From contig NZ_CP023994.1 in the NCBI RefSeq assembly GCF_003194085.1, forward strand, positions 1,674,001 through 1,738,000: a stretch of DNA of 64,000 bases, read 5' to 3'. Shown one piece after another: positions 26,478 through 35,197 of the stretch; the stretch's first letter is position 1; every line of letters starts with the position of its first letter. The notes below the pieces were generated by a model. It was not told the origin of the DNA. It ran no database searches and was given only the letters and a program-made list of their open reading frames with translations. The position numbers were made by a program, and so were the translations under genes. Origin of the DNA: Aurantimicrobium photophilum. Lineage in GTDB: Bacteria > Actinomycetota > Actinomycetes > Actinomycetales > Microbacteriaceae.

Positions 26478-26493
26478 AGTTTCTACCTCTTAC

Positions 26494-27879
26494 TTATGCG
26501 CCCTTGAGAGCAAGTGCGAGATACATGTGCAGGTCCTCGATGAGGATACGTTCCTGAGCCATGGTGTCGCGGTGACGCACAGTCACTGCCTTGTCCTCGA
26601 GGGATTCAAAGTCGACGGTGATGCAGAACGGAGTGCCGATCTCATCCTGGCGGCGGTAGCGGCGGCCGATAGCTCCGGAGTCATCGAAGTCGATGTTCCA
26701 GGACATGCGCAATTCCGCTGCCAGCTCCTTAGCCATGGGCGAGAGCTGCTCATTACGAGACAGAGGAAGAACAGCTGCCTTGATGGGGGCCAGACGTGGG
26801 TCAAGCTTCAAGACCGTGCGCTTGTCGGTTCCTCCCTTGGCGGTCTCGACCTCTTCTTCAACATAGGCGTCCACGAGGAAAGCCATGAGAGAACGAGTCA
26901 GACCAGCCGCAGGTTCGATGACGTAGGGGGTCCAACGCTCGTTCTTGTTCTGGTCGAAGTAGGAGAGGTCCTTGCCGGAGTGCTCCGAGTGAGTCTTGAG
27001 GTCGAAGTCTGTGCGGTTCGCAATACCTTCAAGCTCACCGAACTCACCGCTTTGGAAACCGAAGCGGTACTCAATGTCCACGGTGCGCTTGGAATAGTGA
27101 GAGAGCTTTTCCTTGGCGTGCTCGTAGAGACGCAGGTTTTCAGGATCAATACCCAGGTCGACATACCAGTTGAAGCGCTGGTCAATCCAGTACTGGTGCC
27201 ACTCTTCGTCCGTGCCAGGCTCGACGAAGAATTCCATCTCCATCTGTTCGAACTCACGGGTGCGGAAGATGAAGTTTCCGGGAGTGATCTCGTTACGGAA
27301 GCTCTTTCCAATCTGGCCGATGCCGAAGGGAGGCTTCATGCGTGCTGCCTGCAACACGTTGGCGAAGTTCACAAAGATGCCCTGGGCAGTCTCGGGACGC
27401 AGGTAGTGCATACCTGCTTCTTCAGCCACGGGGCCGAGGTAGGTCTTGAGCAGACCAGAGAAAGGCTTGGGTTCGGTCCATGCGCCGCGAGTACCACAGT
27501 CAGGGCAGGGAACTTCTGCGAGTCCGCCTTCTGGAGCGCGGCCCTTGCGCTCTTCGAATGCCTCGATCAGGTGGTCTTCGCGGTGACGCTTGTGGCAGCT
27601 GGTGCACTCCACGAGTGGGTCAGAGAAAACCTCTACGTGACCGGATGCTTCCCACACCTTGCGGGGAAGAATGACAGACGAGTCCAGGCCGACAACATCG
27701 TCGCGGCGCTGAACCATGAAGTTCCACCACTGCTTCTTGATGTTCTCCTTGAGGGCAACACCCAAGGGGCCGTAGTCCCAGGCAGAACGGGATCCACCAT
27801 AGATCTCACCGGCTTGGAAAACGAAGCCGCGGTGCTGAGCGAGGGCAATTACTGAGTCAAGACGAGTGCTGGGGGCCAT
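26494..27879 (-). CDS. glyS: Glycyl-tRNA synthetase, class II homodimeric type
   Basis: A 461-residue enzyme. Class II motifs are seen in [20 protein letters not shown] (motif 1 region), [12 protein letters not shown] and [20 protein letters not shown] (motif 2), and [14 protein letters not shown] (motif 3). Cys pairs CTSCHKRH and CPDCG form a zinc site. It charges tRNA-Gly. ATG at 27879 gives the usual [10 protein letters not shown] start; a TTG at 27888 is in frame. Transcribed ahead of the PPOX-like gene. Confidence 0.97.
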   Translation of the reverse strand: MAPSTRLDSVIALAQHRGFVFQAGEIYGGSRSAWDYGPLGVALKENIKKQWWNFMVQRRDDVVGLDSSVILPRKVWEASGHVEVFSDPLVECTSCHKRHREDHLIEAFEERKGRAPEGGLAEVPCPDCGTRGAWTEPKPFSGLLKTYLGPVAEEAGMHYLRPETAQGIFVNFANVLQAARMKPPFGIGQIGKSFRNEITPGNFIFRTREFEQMEMEFFVEPGTDEEWHQYWIDQRFNWYVDLGIDPENLRLYEHAKEKLSHYSKRTVDIEYRFGFQSGEFGELEGIANRTDFDLKTHSEHSGKDLSYFDQNKNERWTPYVIEPAAGLTRSLMAFLVDAYVEEEVETAKGGTDKRTVLKLDPRLAPIKAAVLPLSRNEQLSPMAKELAAELRMSWNIDFDDSGAIGRRYRRQDEIGTPFCITVDFESLEDKAVTVRHRDTMAQERILIEDLHMYLALALKGA

Positions 27880-27900
27880 AACGAGCAATCTTACCGAGGA

Positions 27901-29949
27901 CTACCAGATGCTGACGCGCTTGTCGGCGTCGAGCCAATGGTCATCAGTGGGTTGGAGATCGAAAGCGTCATAGAACGCATCGATGTTGCGGATGATTTGG
28001 TTGCAACGGAATTCGTTGGGTGAGTGGGGATCAATGGCCAACAGGCGGATCACTTCTTCATCGCGACCCTTCTGCTGCCAGGACTGTGCCCAGCTCAGGA
28101 AGAAGCGTTGTGCACCGGTGAGACCGTCAATCACAGGAGGCTCTTCACCCTTGAGGGAAATGAGGTAGGCCTTCCAGGCAATAGCCAGACCACCAAGGTC
28201 ACCGATGTTTTCACCGATGGTGAGCTCGCCGTTCACAAAGTGGCCAGGGACCTGCTTCGGGGACAGCTCGTTGTATTGATCAATGAGTGACGTGGTGCGC
28301 TTCTCGAATGCTTCGCGGTCAGCGTCCGTCCACCAATCGGTGAGCAGGCCATCCCCGTCAAAGCGTGAGCCCTGGTCATCAAAGCCGTGACCGATTTCGT
28401 GGCCAATGACGGCACCGATGGAGCCGTAGTTGGCTGCGTCATCCCAATCTGGGTGGAAGAAGGGGGGCTGCAGGATTGCAGCAGGGAACACAATCTCATT
28501 GAAGCCCGGGTTGTAATAAGCATTGACGGTCTGGGGAGTCATGAACCACTCATCACGGTCAATGGGCTTGCCGATCTTGCCCAGCTCGCGCGCAAACTCG
28601 AACTCAGCAACGCGGCGCATATTGCCCACCAGGTCAGTGGGGCTCACCACGAGAGCCGAGTAGTCACGCCACTTGACGGGGTAGCCGACCTTGGGAGTGA
28701 ACTTGTCGAGCTTTTCCAGTGCACGAGCTCGAGTCTCTTCGCTCATCCAATCCAGGTTGGTGATGGATTCGCGGTATGCCTCGATGAGGTTCGCAACGAG
28801 AACATCCATCTCAGCCTTGGCGCGCTCAGGGAAGTGACGCTCCACATAAACGCGGCCCACTGCTTCACCCATGGATCCTTCAACCAGAGAGACACCGCGC
28901 TTCCAGCGCTCGCGCTGTTCAGGGGTTCCAGTGAGGGTGCGGCCATAGAAGTCGAAGTTTTCAGACACAAAGACAGCTGGAAGGAATGGGGCTGCCGAGT
29001 GGATGATGTTCCAGCTGAGCCAATCGCGCCAGGCCTCGAGGTGCTCTTGGGTCAGCAGAGCGCCGAGGCCTTCGAGGAAGCTGGGTTCGCGCACAACGAC
29101 AATGTCCAAAGCACCTGCAGGTGCTTCCAAAGCGGTGATCCAGATATCCAGATCTGCCACGTGCTGGTCCACATCCGAGCCCACAGTTGCTTCGAGCTCA
29201 ATGGCGCTGCGTGCACCCTTTGCTACGAGTTCTTTCACCTCTGCCCAGCTCATGGGGTTATAGGTGGCAACAGAGTCGCGGGTTTTCACGTTGTCCCAGT
29301 GCGCTGCGGCGAGCGCAGTCTCGAGATCAAACACGCGCTGGGCACGAACAGCGGCGTTGTCGAGGCCCGCCGTGGAGGGCAGGTGCTCTGCGGTCAGTTC
29401 AAACATGCGCTGGATGTGGCCAAGGTAGGCCTCACGAGCTGACGCGAACTTCTCCTCGCGGTAGTAGCTCTCATCAGGAAGGTTGAGACCACCCTGCTCG
29501 GTGAAAACGAGGTAACGCTCAGGGTTCCCTGGATCGTTGTCCACGAAGAGCTCCATAAAGCCACCCACACCGTGGCGCTCGAGACGAGCGACAGTGTCGA
29601 GCAGCTGGGAGATGGTGGCCACGTTGCCAGCGAATGCCAGCTGAGATTCGATGGGGGCAACTCCGAGAGATTCGATCAGTTCGGTGTCCATGAAGCTGGT
29701 GTACAGATCACCCACGGTGCGCTGCTGAGAACCTTCAGGTGCGTTCTGTCCCTCAATGATGATGTCGCGGACGGCCTTCTCTGCTTCCTCAGCGAGGATG
29801 TGGAATGAGCCATAGCGAGCCTTGTCTGCGGGGATAGGCGTGCGCTCTTCCCACTTGCCGTTCACATGGCGATAGAGGTCATCCTGGGGACGAACCTTCT
29901 CATCAAGCTCAGTGATGTCGATTCCAGAGAGGGCAGTGTTATCACTCAT
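27901..29949 (-). CDS. M13-family zinc metallopeptidase (PepO-like)
   Basis: A 682-residue M13 (neprilysin-like) peptidase. The catalytic signature VIGHEIGHGFDDQG holds HExxH, with the downstream glutamate in ENIGDLGGLAIA; NAYYNPGFNEIVFPAAILQP is the S1' region, and the family C-terminus ends close to W (RVSIW). No signal peptide is seen, so it is probably cytosolic, cutting oligopeptides. Lies upstream of glyS on the same strand with a 21-bp gap. Confidence 0.95.
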   Translation of the reverse strand: MSDNTALSGIDITELDEKVRPQDDLYRHVNGKWEERTPIPADKARYGSFHILAEEAEKAVRDIIIEGQNAPEGSQQRTVGDLYTSFMDTELIESLGVAPIESQLAFAGNVATISQLLDTVARLERHGVGGFMELFVDNDPGNPERYLVFTEQGGLNLPDESYYREEKFASAREAYLGHIQRMFELTAEHLPSTAGLDNAAVRAQRVFDLETALAAAHWDNVKTRDSVATYNPMSWAEVKELVAKGARSAIELEATVGSDVDQHVADLDIWITALEAPAGALDIVVVREPSFLEGLGALLTQEHLEAWRDWLSWNIIHSAAPFLPAVFVSENFDFYGRTLTGTPEQRERWKRGVSLVEGSMGEAVGRVYVERHFPERAKAEMDVLVANLIEAYRESITNLDWMSEETRARALEKLDKFTPKVGYPVKWRDYSALVVSPTDLVGNMRRVAEFEFARELGKIGKPIDRDEWFMTPQTVNAYYNPGFNEIVFPAAILQPPFFHPDWDDAANYGSIGAVIGHEIGHGFDDQGSRFDGDGLLTDWWTDADREAFEKRTTSLIDQYNELSPKQVPGHFVNGELTIGENIGDLGGLAIAWKAYLISLKGEEPPVIDGLTGAQRFFLSWAQSWQQKGRDEEVIRLLAIDPHSPNEFRCNQIIRNIDAFYDAFDLQPTDDHWLDADKRVSIW

Positions 29950-30013
29950 TCCTCCAGCCTAGAAGTTGGCCGGGCGCACTTCGTGCATGTTCGCTGTTAG
30001 GTAGCCTGAAGTT

Positions 30014-30817
30014 ATGGCATTTCCCCAGCTTCCCCCTTCGCTCACACTCGAGGGCAAGACTGCACTCATCACCGGTGCGGGCAGTGCCACCGGCATTGGC
30101 TTCGCCTCTGCCAAGGCCTTAGGTGAGCTTGGTGCCCGAGTCATCATCACCGGGACAACCGATCGCATTCACGATCGTGCACGTGAACTCGAAGCCCTCG
30201 ACATCGATGTCGTGGGCATTGTGTGCCGCCTCGACTCGGAAGAAGGCGCTGCTGGTTTGGTCACTTCTTTAGCTAATGTTTCTGCCCAGCCCACCATCCT
30301 GGTTAACAATGCAGGCATGGTCACCGTTTCTGACGAAACCATCGCTCAAGGCAGCATCGACATGACCACTACTGAGTGGAACGACTCATTGGGGATGAAC
30401 CTCACCACGGCTTTCCATGCCACCCAGACCGTGGTGCATTTCATGCGATCTGCCAAGTGGGGTCGCATCATCAACATCACAAGCGTGTCTGGATCATCTA
30501 TGGCCACACGGGGAGACCTTGGCTATGCCGCCGCAAAGGCAGGCATGGTCGGCCTCACTCGTGGCCTTGCCGTTGACGAAGCCCACCACGGTATTACGTC
30601 TAATGCCGTTGCTCCCGGTTGGATTGCCACCGGTAGCCAGCTGGAATCTGAGGCTGCCGAGGGCAGGCTGGTTCCTGCTGGGCGCAGTGGAAACCCTGAC
30701 GAGATTGCCTCCGCCGTTGCGTGGCTGGCTTCTCCTGGCGCCAGCTACATCACCGGCCAGGTTGTCACCGTTGACGGGGGTAACACCATCGGTGAAGAAC
30801 GCGTGCCCCTGGCATGA
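30014..30817 (+). CDS. Short-chain dehydrogenase/reductase (FabG-like)
   Basis: A 267-residue Rossmann-fold SDR: cofactor loop [11 protein letters not shown] (about residues 20-30), NNAG, catalytic Ser in ITSVSGSS and YxxxK in [11 protein letters not shown], and a C-terminus [15 protein letters not shown] typical of FabG-like reductases. Substrate unknown; neither fatty-acid nor other pathway genes adjoin. Its stop overlaps the following HAD gene by ATGA, so the two are coupled. Confidence 0.93.
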   Translation: MAFPQLPPSLTLEGKTALITGAGSATGIGFASAKALGELGARVIITGTTDRIHDRARELEALDIDVVGIVCRLDSEEGAAGLVTSLANVSAQPTILVNNAGMVTVSDETIAQGSIDMTTTEWNDSLGMNLTTAFHATQTVVHFMRSAKWGRIINITSVSGSSMATRGDLGYAAAKAGMVGLTRGLAVDEAHHGITSNAVAPGWIATGSQLESEAAEGRLVPAGRSGNPDEIASAVAWLASPGASYITGQVVTVDGGNTIGEERVPLA

Positions 30818-31536
30818 GTGAACATCCCGACGTCGTACACAACCCACCCACCACGGTTGAGGTTGATTACACCCCAGGACCCGTGTTGAAGACTGAAGGT
30901 CCGTGGACTCCTCTGCTGTGGGATATGGATGGCACCCTGCTGGATTCAGCTGTGGCCATTGTTCGTCGATTGCGTGAAACGCTGTTGCACTTCGGTGTGA
31001 CACCACCGAGCGATGACCAGCTCAAGTTCTTGATTGGTCCCCCGACCGGAACTTCGTTACTTCGATTCATTGGCACAGCACGCATTGATGAATCACGTGC
31101 CTACTACCGCTCTCTGTCTGAACGTGATGGTCTCAAGGATCAACAACTCTTCCCGTGGATTCTTTCCACGCTCAAGACACTGCATGAAGCGGGCATCCCG
31201 ATGGGTGTGGCCACAAGCAAGCCTCAACACGAAGCAGAGCGTCTCTGCGATGCCTATGGCATGACGCCCTACTTCACCGCAATCGTGGGCGGGAATGAAG
31301 AACGCAAGGACAAGGCCTCCGTCATTGCTGAAGTGTTGCGGCAGTTGGGCAACGACAACGCCCTGATGATTGGTGACCGTTTCTATGACACCGATGGAGC
31401 TGCACTCAACGGCATCCCCACGGTGTTGGTGCGCTGGGGCTATGCCCACGAGAAAGAGTTTGCTGGCGCGATGGCCACGGTCTCTAATGAAACCGAGTTG
31501 TTGGAACTTCTGTTGGGTTCAGGCGAAGTAGCCTAA
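30814..31536 (+). CDS. HAD-family phosphatase (phosphoglycolate phosphatase-like), copy 1
   Basis: A 240-residue HAD hydrolase with motif [14 protein letters not shown], motif II VATSKP, and motif [18 protein letters not shown]. An N-terminal extension of about 30 residues precedes the domain. It is similar throughout to the copy at 32306-32977, with which it flanks nucS. Likely substrates are small phosphorylated metabolites; specificity cannot be read. Confidence 0.9.
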   Translation: MSEHPDVVHNPPTTVEVDYTPGPVLKTEGPWTPLLWDMDGTLLDSAVAIVRRLRETLLHFGVTPPSDDQLKFLIGPPTGTSLLRFIGTARIDESRAYYRSLSERDGLKDQQLFPWILSTLKTLHEAGIPMGVATSKPQHEAERLCDAYGMTPYFTAIVGGNEERKDKASVIAEVLRQLGNDNALMIGDRFYDTDGAALNGIPTVLVRWGYAHEKEFAGAMATVSNETELLELLLGSGEVA

Positions 31537-31541
31537 TTCTC

Positions 31542-32237
31542 ATGCGTCTCGTTGTTGCTAAATGTTCGGTGGACTATGCCGGAAGGCTCAGTGCCCACCT
31601 CCCCTTGGCAACCCGTGTGCTCATGCTCAAGCAAGATGGCTCACTTCTTATCCATTCAGATGGTGGCTCCTATAAGCCCCTCAACTGGATGAGCCCGCCC
31701 TGCACCCTCGCCACAGAAGAGCCAGAGAAAGATCAGGCCGATGTCGGTGTGACCGAGATCTGGCGTGTGACACATGCCAAGACAGCAGACATGCTCGTGG
31801 TGAGCATCTATGAGATTTACAACGACGTGGAGCATGAGCTCGGTGAAGACCCCGGGCTCATCAAGAACGGTGTTGAAGCAGAGCTGCAAGAACTCCTCGC
31901 AGCCCAGATAGAACTCCTCGGCGAGGGTTACACCCTTGTTCGTCGTGAATACTTCACCGCGATTGGGCCGGTAGACATTCTTGCCCGCGATGAGAATGGC
32001 AACTCTGTTGCCGTGGAGATCAAGCGCCGCGGAGAAATTGATGGCGTGGAACAACTCACCCGATACCTCGAGTTGATGAACCGTGACCCCCACCTCGCAC
32101 CAGTCACCGGTGTCTTCGCTGCTCAAGAAATCAAGCCACAGGCGAAGACTTTGGCTGAAGATCGTGGCATTCGAACCCTCATCTTGGATTACGACGAGAT
32201 GCGGGGCATCGAAGACAAGCACGGTCGCCTGTTCTAA
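31542..32237 (+). CDS. nucS: Mismatch-specific endonuclease NucS (EndoMS)
   Basis: A 231-residue protein with N-terminal [20 protein letters not shown], a beta-rich dimerisation part, and a RecB-like nuclease core: [20 protein letters not shown] containing the D..ExK triad, then [15 protein letters not shown]. The C-terminus (EDKHGRLF) is the sliding-clamp-binding tail. NucS replaces MutS/MutL for mismatch repair in actinobacteria. Five bp after the HAD gene, so probably the third gene of an SDR-HAD-nucS operon. Confidence 0.97.
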   Translation: MRLVVAKCSVDYAGRLSAHLPLATRVLMLKQDGSLLIHSDGGSYKPLNWMSPPCTLATEEPEKDQADVGVTEIWRVTHAKTADMLVVSIYEIYNDVEHELGEDPGLIKNGVEAELQELLAAQIELLGEGYTLVRREYFTAIGPVDILARDENGNSVAVEIKRRGEIDGVEQLTRYLELMNRDPHLAPVTGVFAAQEIKPQAKTLAEDRGIRTLILDYDEMRGIEDKHGRLF

Positions 32238-32305
32238 CATTTCAGGGAGAAAAGCCTTGGTGGCTTCCCGCTGTTCAGGGCTTTGACGCCTAAGCTTGCC
32301 AAGTT

Positions 32306-32977
32306 ATGAATTCTGTCGTTACGCGCACGTGGTCCTCTGTCCTCTTTGATCTGGATGGCACCATCCTGGATTCCGCCCCCGGCATCATTGATGCTCTGAC
32401 AGAAACTTTTCAGCACTTAGGACTTCCTGTTCCTTCCCGTGAAGACTTCATGGCCTACATCGGTCCGCCACTTCTAGCCTCACTGCAAGAGCGCGCTGGT
32501 CTCTCAGAAGCGAAGGCCCGTGAGGCACTGGCGATTTACCGCAATGACTTCCGTCGAGACGGTGCTTTTGACTCCGCGATCTTCCCCGGTGTCGTTGGTC
32601 TGCTGGATTCGCTTCGCGATGCAGGAGTTCCCCTGGCTATTGCCACGAGCAAGCCCGAGACCCAGGCACGACCCATCTTGGATCACTTTGGTCTCACCGA
32701 ATACTTCACCGTCATTGCTGGTGCGTCAGAGAATGATGCTCGCACCTCGAAGGCTCATGTGGTGGGTCATGCCCTTTCTGAGCTCGGAAAAGCAGGCGCA
32801 GATACCAGCCAAGCCGTTCTCATTGGTGACCGCATTTATGACGTCGAGGGCGCTGCCGCCCACAACGTTCCCACCATCATCGTGGAGTGGGGATACGGCT
32901 CACCTACTGAAGCTACCGGTGCTATTGCCACGGTGTACTCCGCTGATCGCTTGCGTGAGCTTCTCCTAGGCAACTAG
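32306..32977 (+). CDS. HAD-family phosphatase (phosphoglycolate phosphatase-like), copy 2
   Basis: A 223-residue HAD hydrolase: motif I SVLFDLDGTILDSAPG, cap domain with IGPPLLASLQ, motif II IATSKPETQ, motif IV LIGDRIYDVEGAAAHN. Clearly paralogous to the copy at 30814 (same GPP cap and C-terminal EWGYG/RWGYA segments). A strong terminator follows at 32991-33030. Confidence 0.9.
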   Translation: MNSVVTRTWSSVLFDLDGTILDSAPGIIDALTETFQHLGLPVPSREDFMAYIGPPLLASLQERAGLSEAKAREALAIYRNDFRRDGAFDSAIFPGVVGLLDSLRDAGVPLAIATSKPETQARPILDHFGLTEYFTVIAGASENDARTSKAHVVGHALSELGKAGADTSQAVLIGDRIYDVEGAAAHNVPTIIVEWGYGSPTEATGAIATVYSADRLRELLLGN

Positions 32978-32990
32978 AAGTTAAACGGCT

Positions 32991-33030
32991 AACGGCCCCT
33001 CCCGTATTCGGGAAGGGCCGTTGCTTTTTT
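32991..33030 (+). terminator. Terminator after HAD copy 2 (likely bidirectional)
   Basis: A 14-bp stem with one mismatch (AACGGCCCCTCCCG with CGGGAAGGGCCGTT), a 4-nt loop and then six T. The convergent lipoprotein gene ends 30 bp away and may use it too. Confidence 0.9.
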
Positions 33031-33059
33031 GGAGGCCGTGCTTGTTTTTCTAGGGGTAC

Positions 33060-33476
33060 TTACTTGACGTTGACAGTGAAGGTGACAACCTGACCAGTGG
33101 TCTTATTGGTCAGCTCAACCTTGGTGGTTCCAGCTGCAGTTCCCTGAAGACCAGGGTTCATAACTGCATCGCCAGACTTGCCACCAGCGGTGAATGCTGC
33201 GACTGCGGGGTCTGAGATCACTGCAGACCAGTCAGCTGGGTCGGTGTCACCGGTGGTGATGTCGACAAAGCCACCGTTGCTAATGTCAATGGTTTGTCCG
33301 TCTGCGGTTGCGACGTCAATGATTGTGGGTGCCACCACCTGGCTGGACTCGCTGGACTCGTCGTTAGCCGAGCTGTCCTCGTCAGCTGCGGTGGAGCATG
33401 CCGAAAGGCTGATTGCAGTAGCAGCTGCGAGAGCTACGAATGCACTTGCTTTTGCGATGTTCTTGTTCTTCATCAT
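33060..33476 (-). CDS. Secreted lipoprotein of unknown function, paralogue A
   Basis: A 138-residue protein with a lipoprotein signal peptide and lipobox LSAC (Cys27), followed by an Asp/Ser/Glu-rich linker. The mature domain runs from about residue 47: VVAPTIIDVATADGQTIDIS to the end, all-beta in pattern. It aligns over its length with the lipoprotein at 33669-34073, sharing the V-A-P...DGQT...ISD order. AAGGAG lies upstream of the ATG. I do not recognise the domain; an Ig-like or chagasin-like beta fold is possible. Cell-surface location is inferred from the lipobox. Confidence 0.8.
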   Translation of the reverse strand: MMKNKNIAKASAFVALAAATAISLSACSTAADEDSSANDESSESSQVVAPTIIDVATADGQTIDISNGGFVDITTGDTDPADWSAVISDPAVAAFTAGGKSGDAVMNPGLQGTAAGTTKVELTNKTTGQVVTFTVNVK

Positions 33477-33624
33477 GGTTGCTTTTCTCCTTGGGTTGTG
33501 AAGTCTGTGCTGTGTGAGCGGGTTGCTCTTGAGACAACGTTATCTCTGTACCAATGGTTTAAGTTGGGATTTACCTGTGTGTAGTCTGGGAGTTTTCTGA
33601 AAGCAATATTTCCTAGGGAAACAC

Positions 33625-33656
33625 AGAAAGGGCGCCCCCGTAGGGACGCCCTTTCT
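33625..33656 (-). terminator. Terminator of lipoprotein paralogue B
   Basis: AGAAAGGGCG/CGCCCTTTCT stem, 13 bp past the lipoprotein stop at 33669, followed on the minus strand by GTGTTTCC. It separates the two lipoprotein genes into independent transcripts. Confidence 0.75.
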
Positions 33657-33668
33657 GAAGTAAAAGTA

Positions 33669-34073
33669 TTACTTGAGGAGAACCTGGATGTTGAGAACCT
33701 TGGGCTCTTCGCCAGCGAAGGTGAAGGTGACAGTTGACTCGCCACCGGAGAGAGCGAGCAGACCAGCAGAGAACTGAGTGTCGTCCTCGTAAGAAGCTGC
33801 CGAGTACTCGACGACCTTCTTGTCTGAGATGGCAACTTCGATTTCGCCATCGTTGATGCCGCCGTAGTTGATGTTGACAACCTGGCCGACAACCAATTCA
33901 AGAGTCTGGCCATCGATGTCCTGGTAGTTGATTTCGATAGGAGCAACAATGTCTCCACCGATTGCGGACTGAGTGGGCTCTGGTGCAGGGGTTGCACATG
34001 CAGAAAGACCGAAGGTAGCAACAGAAGCGATTGCTGCAACAACAGCAACCTTGCGCAAGGTGAACTTAGCCAT
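33669..34073 (-). CDS. Secreted lipoprotein of unknown function, paralogue B
   Basis: A 134-residue protein with a basic start, a hydrophobic core and lipobox LSAC (Cys26). The mature part begins IVAPIEINYQDIDGQTLELV and continues with VGQVVNINYG, VAISDKKVVEYSA and ends in KVLNIQVLLK. It is alignable with paralogue A without large gaps. RBS AAGGAGT is well placed. No enzyme motif. Two copies in tandem with separate terminators suggest duplication and independent control. Confidence 0.8.
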   Translation of the reverse strand: MAKFTLRKVAVVAAIASVATFGLSACATPAPEPTQSAIGGDIVAPIEINYQDIDGQTLELVVGQVVNINYGGINDGEIEVAISDKKVVEYSAASYEDDTQFSAGLLALSGGESTVTFTFAGEEPKVLNIQVLLK

Positions 34074-34226
34074 GAAGATGACTCCTTATGTATGAGGGTG
34101 GGTGCGCAACGGTGCGCACTGCAATTCTGGCAGTTAGCTGAGCAAAAACAGACTATTAGTCGATAACAATGTGGTGAACAAATATCGGCCTTGTTGAGAA
34201 CAGTTGTGCTGAAAATTTCTCTTCAA

Positions 34227-34259
34227 CCCGAACTATCGCAAATATTGAGACAGTTCGGG
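34227..34259 (-). terminator. Weak terminator candidate downstream of the HTH gene
   Basis: CCCGAACT and AGTTCGGG, arms of 8 bp around a 17-nt loop, 11 bp past the stop at 34270; followed on the minus strand by a mixed A/T stretch. The rest of the 196-bp gap to 34074 holds nothing else I can name apart from a small TGCGCA repeat near 34110. Confidence 0.35.
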
Positions 34260-34269
34260 CGCCTACAGG

Positions 34270-34785
34270 TCATTCACTCAGTGACACAGTGAGGGGCCGC
34301 AGCTCATTCCCTATGCGGGATCTGGCCAGATCTCCATTGAACATTTCGACGACATCGATGGGGAGCGGCTGCTCTGTGGCCTCACGAGCAAGATTGTTCT
34401 TCACTGCCCACGCGTGAACGTCAGAGCGAGCCCACGCACTCTTGTTTCCCACCTGGGTGAAGCGCTTGGGGAATCCATTGCGGCGGTGACCATTAGCCCA
34501 CAATCTCGCGGTTTCGCGAGAAACACTGTAATCAATTGCGATGTCCTGCACTCCGATGAGATCTACAACAATGCGCAGGACAGAAAGTTCAGTTTTGGCA
34601 ATTTCCGTGAAAACCATGTCAAGCACCTCGCCTGGAGTTTCTGCTTCAACATAACAATTGAGATACGTCTGAAAATCACGCCACGAAAAGAAGGCTTCGA
34701 ATTTTCGGGTGGCGAAGAAATCAATCCATGTCTCGTCTTCGCGATCGAGTTCTTCGATTTCTACGTCAAAAAAATAGGTCTGCAT
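34270..34785 (-). CDS. HTH protein, candidate antitoxin/regulator of a HicA-like module
   Basis: A 171-residue protein. An N-terminal alpha/beta half (MQTYFFDVEIEELDREDETW) resembles a widespread uncharacterised actinobacterial family; residues 74-105 hold a helix-turn-helix (VQDIAIDYSVSRETARLWAN) with the GFP element after it. GGGAGGT precedes ATG 34785, favouring this start over 34836. Directly upstream is a small Cys-rich ORF (34837-35079) and a perfect 11-bp palindrome lies between them. I infer a two-gene toxin-antitoxin-like unit; not proven. Confidence 0.75.
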   Translation of the reverse strand: MQTYFFDVEIEELDREDETWIDFFATRKFEAFFSWRDFQTYLNCYVEAETPGEVLDMVFTEIAKTELSVLRIVVDLIGVQDIAIDYSVSRETARLWANGHRRNGFPKRFTQVGNKSAWARSDVHAWAVKNNLAREATEQPLPIDVVEMFNGDLARSRIGNELRPLTVSLSE

Positions 34786-34814
34786 GTGAGTACCTCCCGA
34801 AGATATGATATCAG

Positions 34815-34838
34815 GAATGTTGGCAAATGCCAACATTC
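34815..34838 (-). promoter_or_regulatory. Perfect palindrome before the HTH gene
   Basis: GAATGTTGGCA, AA, TGCCAACATTC: 11-bp arms, 30 bp upstream of the HTH ATG and touching the stop of the small ORF. A second palindrome, GATATGATATC, is at 34802-34812. Likely operator for the HTH protein. Confidence 0.6.
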
Positions 34839-35079
34839 ACCAGTGTTCCCGCATTGGTGCAAAACCGTGATCGCACTTCTTTGCTTCCCGCCATATGTAG
34901 AAAGCTGTATTCGAAGCCGTGGAGTAAACCGAGCACTTACAACCTCCCGGGCAACGAAGCCATCCAGACGAGTGGGCTGCCCTCCCCGAGCTAGGAACAA
35001 ACTCCCAATGAAACTCCTCGATGAGAACCTTCATGCACCGATGAGCGTTCTTGTCTCGGGGAAGACCTGCCATCATCAT
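34837..35079 (-). CDS. Small Cys-rich protein, candidate HicA-like toxin
   Basis: An 80-residue ORF (or 65 residues from ATG 35034). The core GWLRCPGGCKCSVYSTASN (Cys43, 47, 49) with a later KKCDHG (Cys69, His71) follows a pattern I associate with small actinobacterial proteins encoded beside HTH partners: a C-rich turn, SVxST, and a terminal KCxHG. That recall is from memory and needs a search. The three tandem start codons ATGATGATG at 35079-35071 sit inside an 18-bp hairpin. No strong RBS is visible. Coding status probable, not certain. Confidence 0.5.
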   Translation of the reverse strand: MMMAGLPRDKNAHRCMKVLIEEFHWEFVPSSGRAAHSSGWLRCPGGCKCSVYSTASNTAFYIWREAKKCDHGFAPMREHW

Positions 35080-35108
35080 GAGTGCAGAGTTGCACTCATG
35101 ATGATGGC
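35069..35108 (-). repeat. Perfect 18-bp inverted repeat over the start of the Cys-rich ORF
   Basis: Arms 35069-35086 and 35091-35108 with loop GAGT, fully complementary. In minus-strand mRNA the 3' arm contains the ATG triplets of the ORF, so it could hide the start codon, or serve as a DNA operator. There is no T tract, so it is unlikely to be a terminator. The stretch from 35109 to 35197 holds nothing else I can identify. Confidence 0.8.
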
Positions 35109-35197
35109 GCTGAGGCTCAATTCACGTAGCAGTGGAGAAAGCCCCGCTCTTACTCAGTTGTGTAGAACTGGATGAGAAGTCCTTGATGTGTGGATCT

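Noticed and set aside
26356-27855. A 499-codon plus-strand frame.
   Set aside because: It is antisense to glyS, whose protein is unmistakable; the long frame is a by-product of codon bias.
28387-29442. A 351-codon plus-strand frame.
   Set aside because: Antisense to the M13 peptidase gene; no domain, no RBS.
33473-34048. A 191-codon minus-strand frame over lipoprotein paralogue B.
   Set aside because: Another frame of the same strand; translation is Ser/Thr/Leu low complexity and lacks a signal, whereas the lipoprotein has lipobox and RBS.
35069-35108. The 18-bp inverted repeat as a terminator.
   Set aside because: No T tract on either strand, and it overlaps start codons instead of following a stop.
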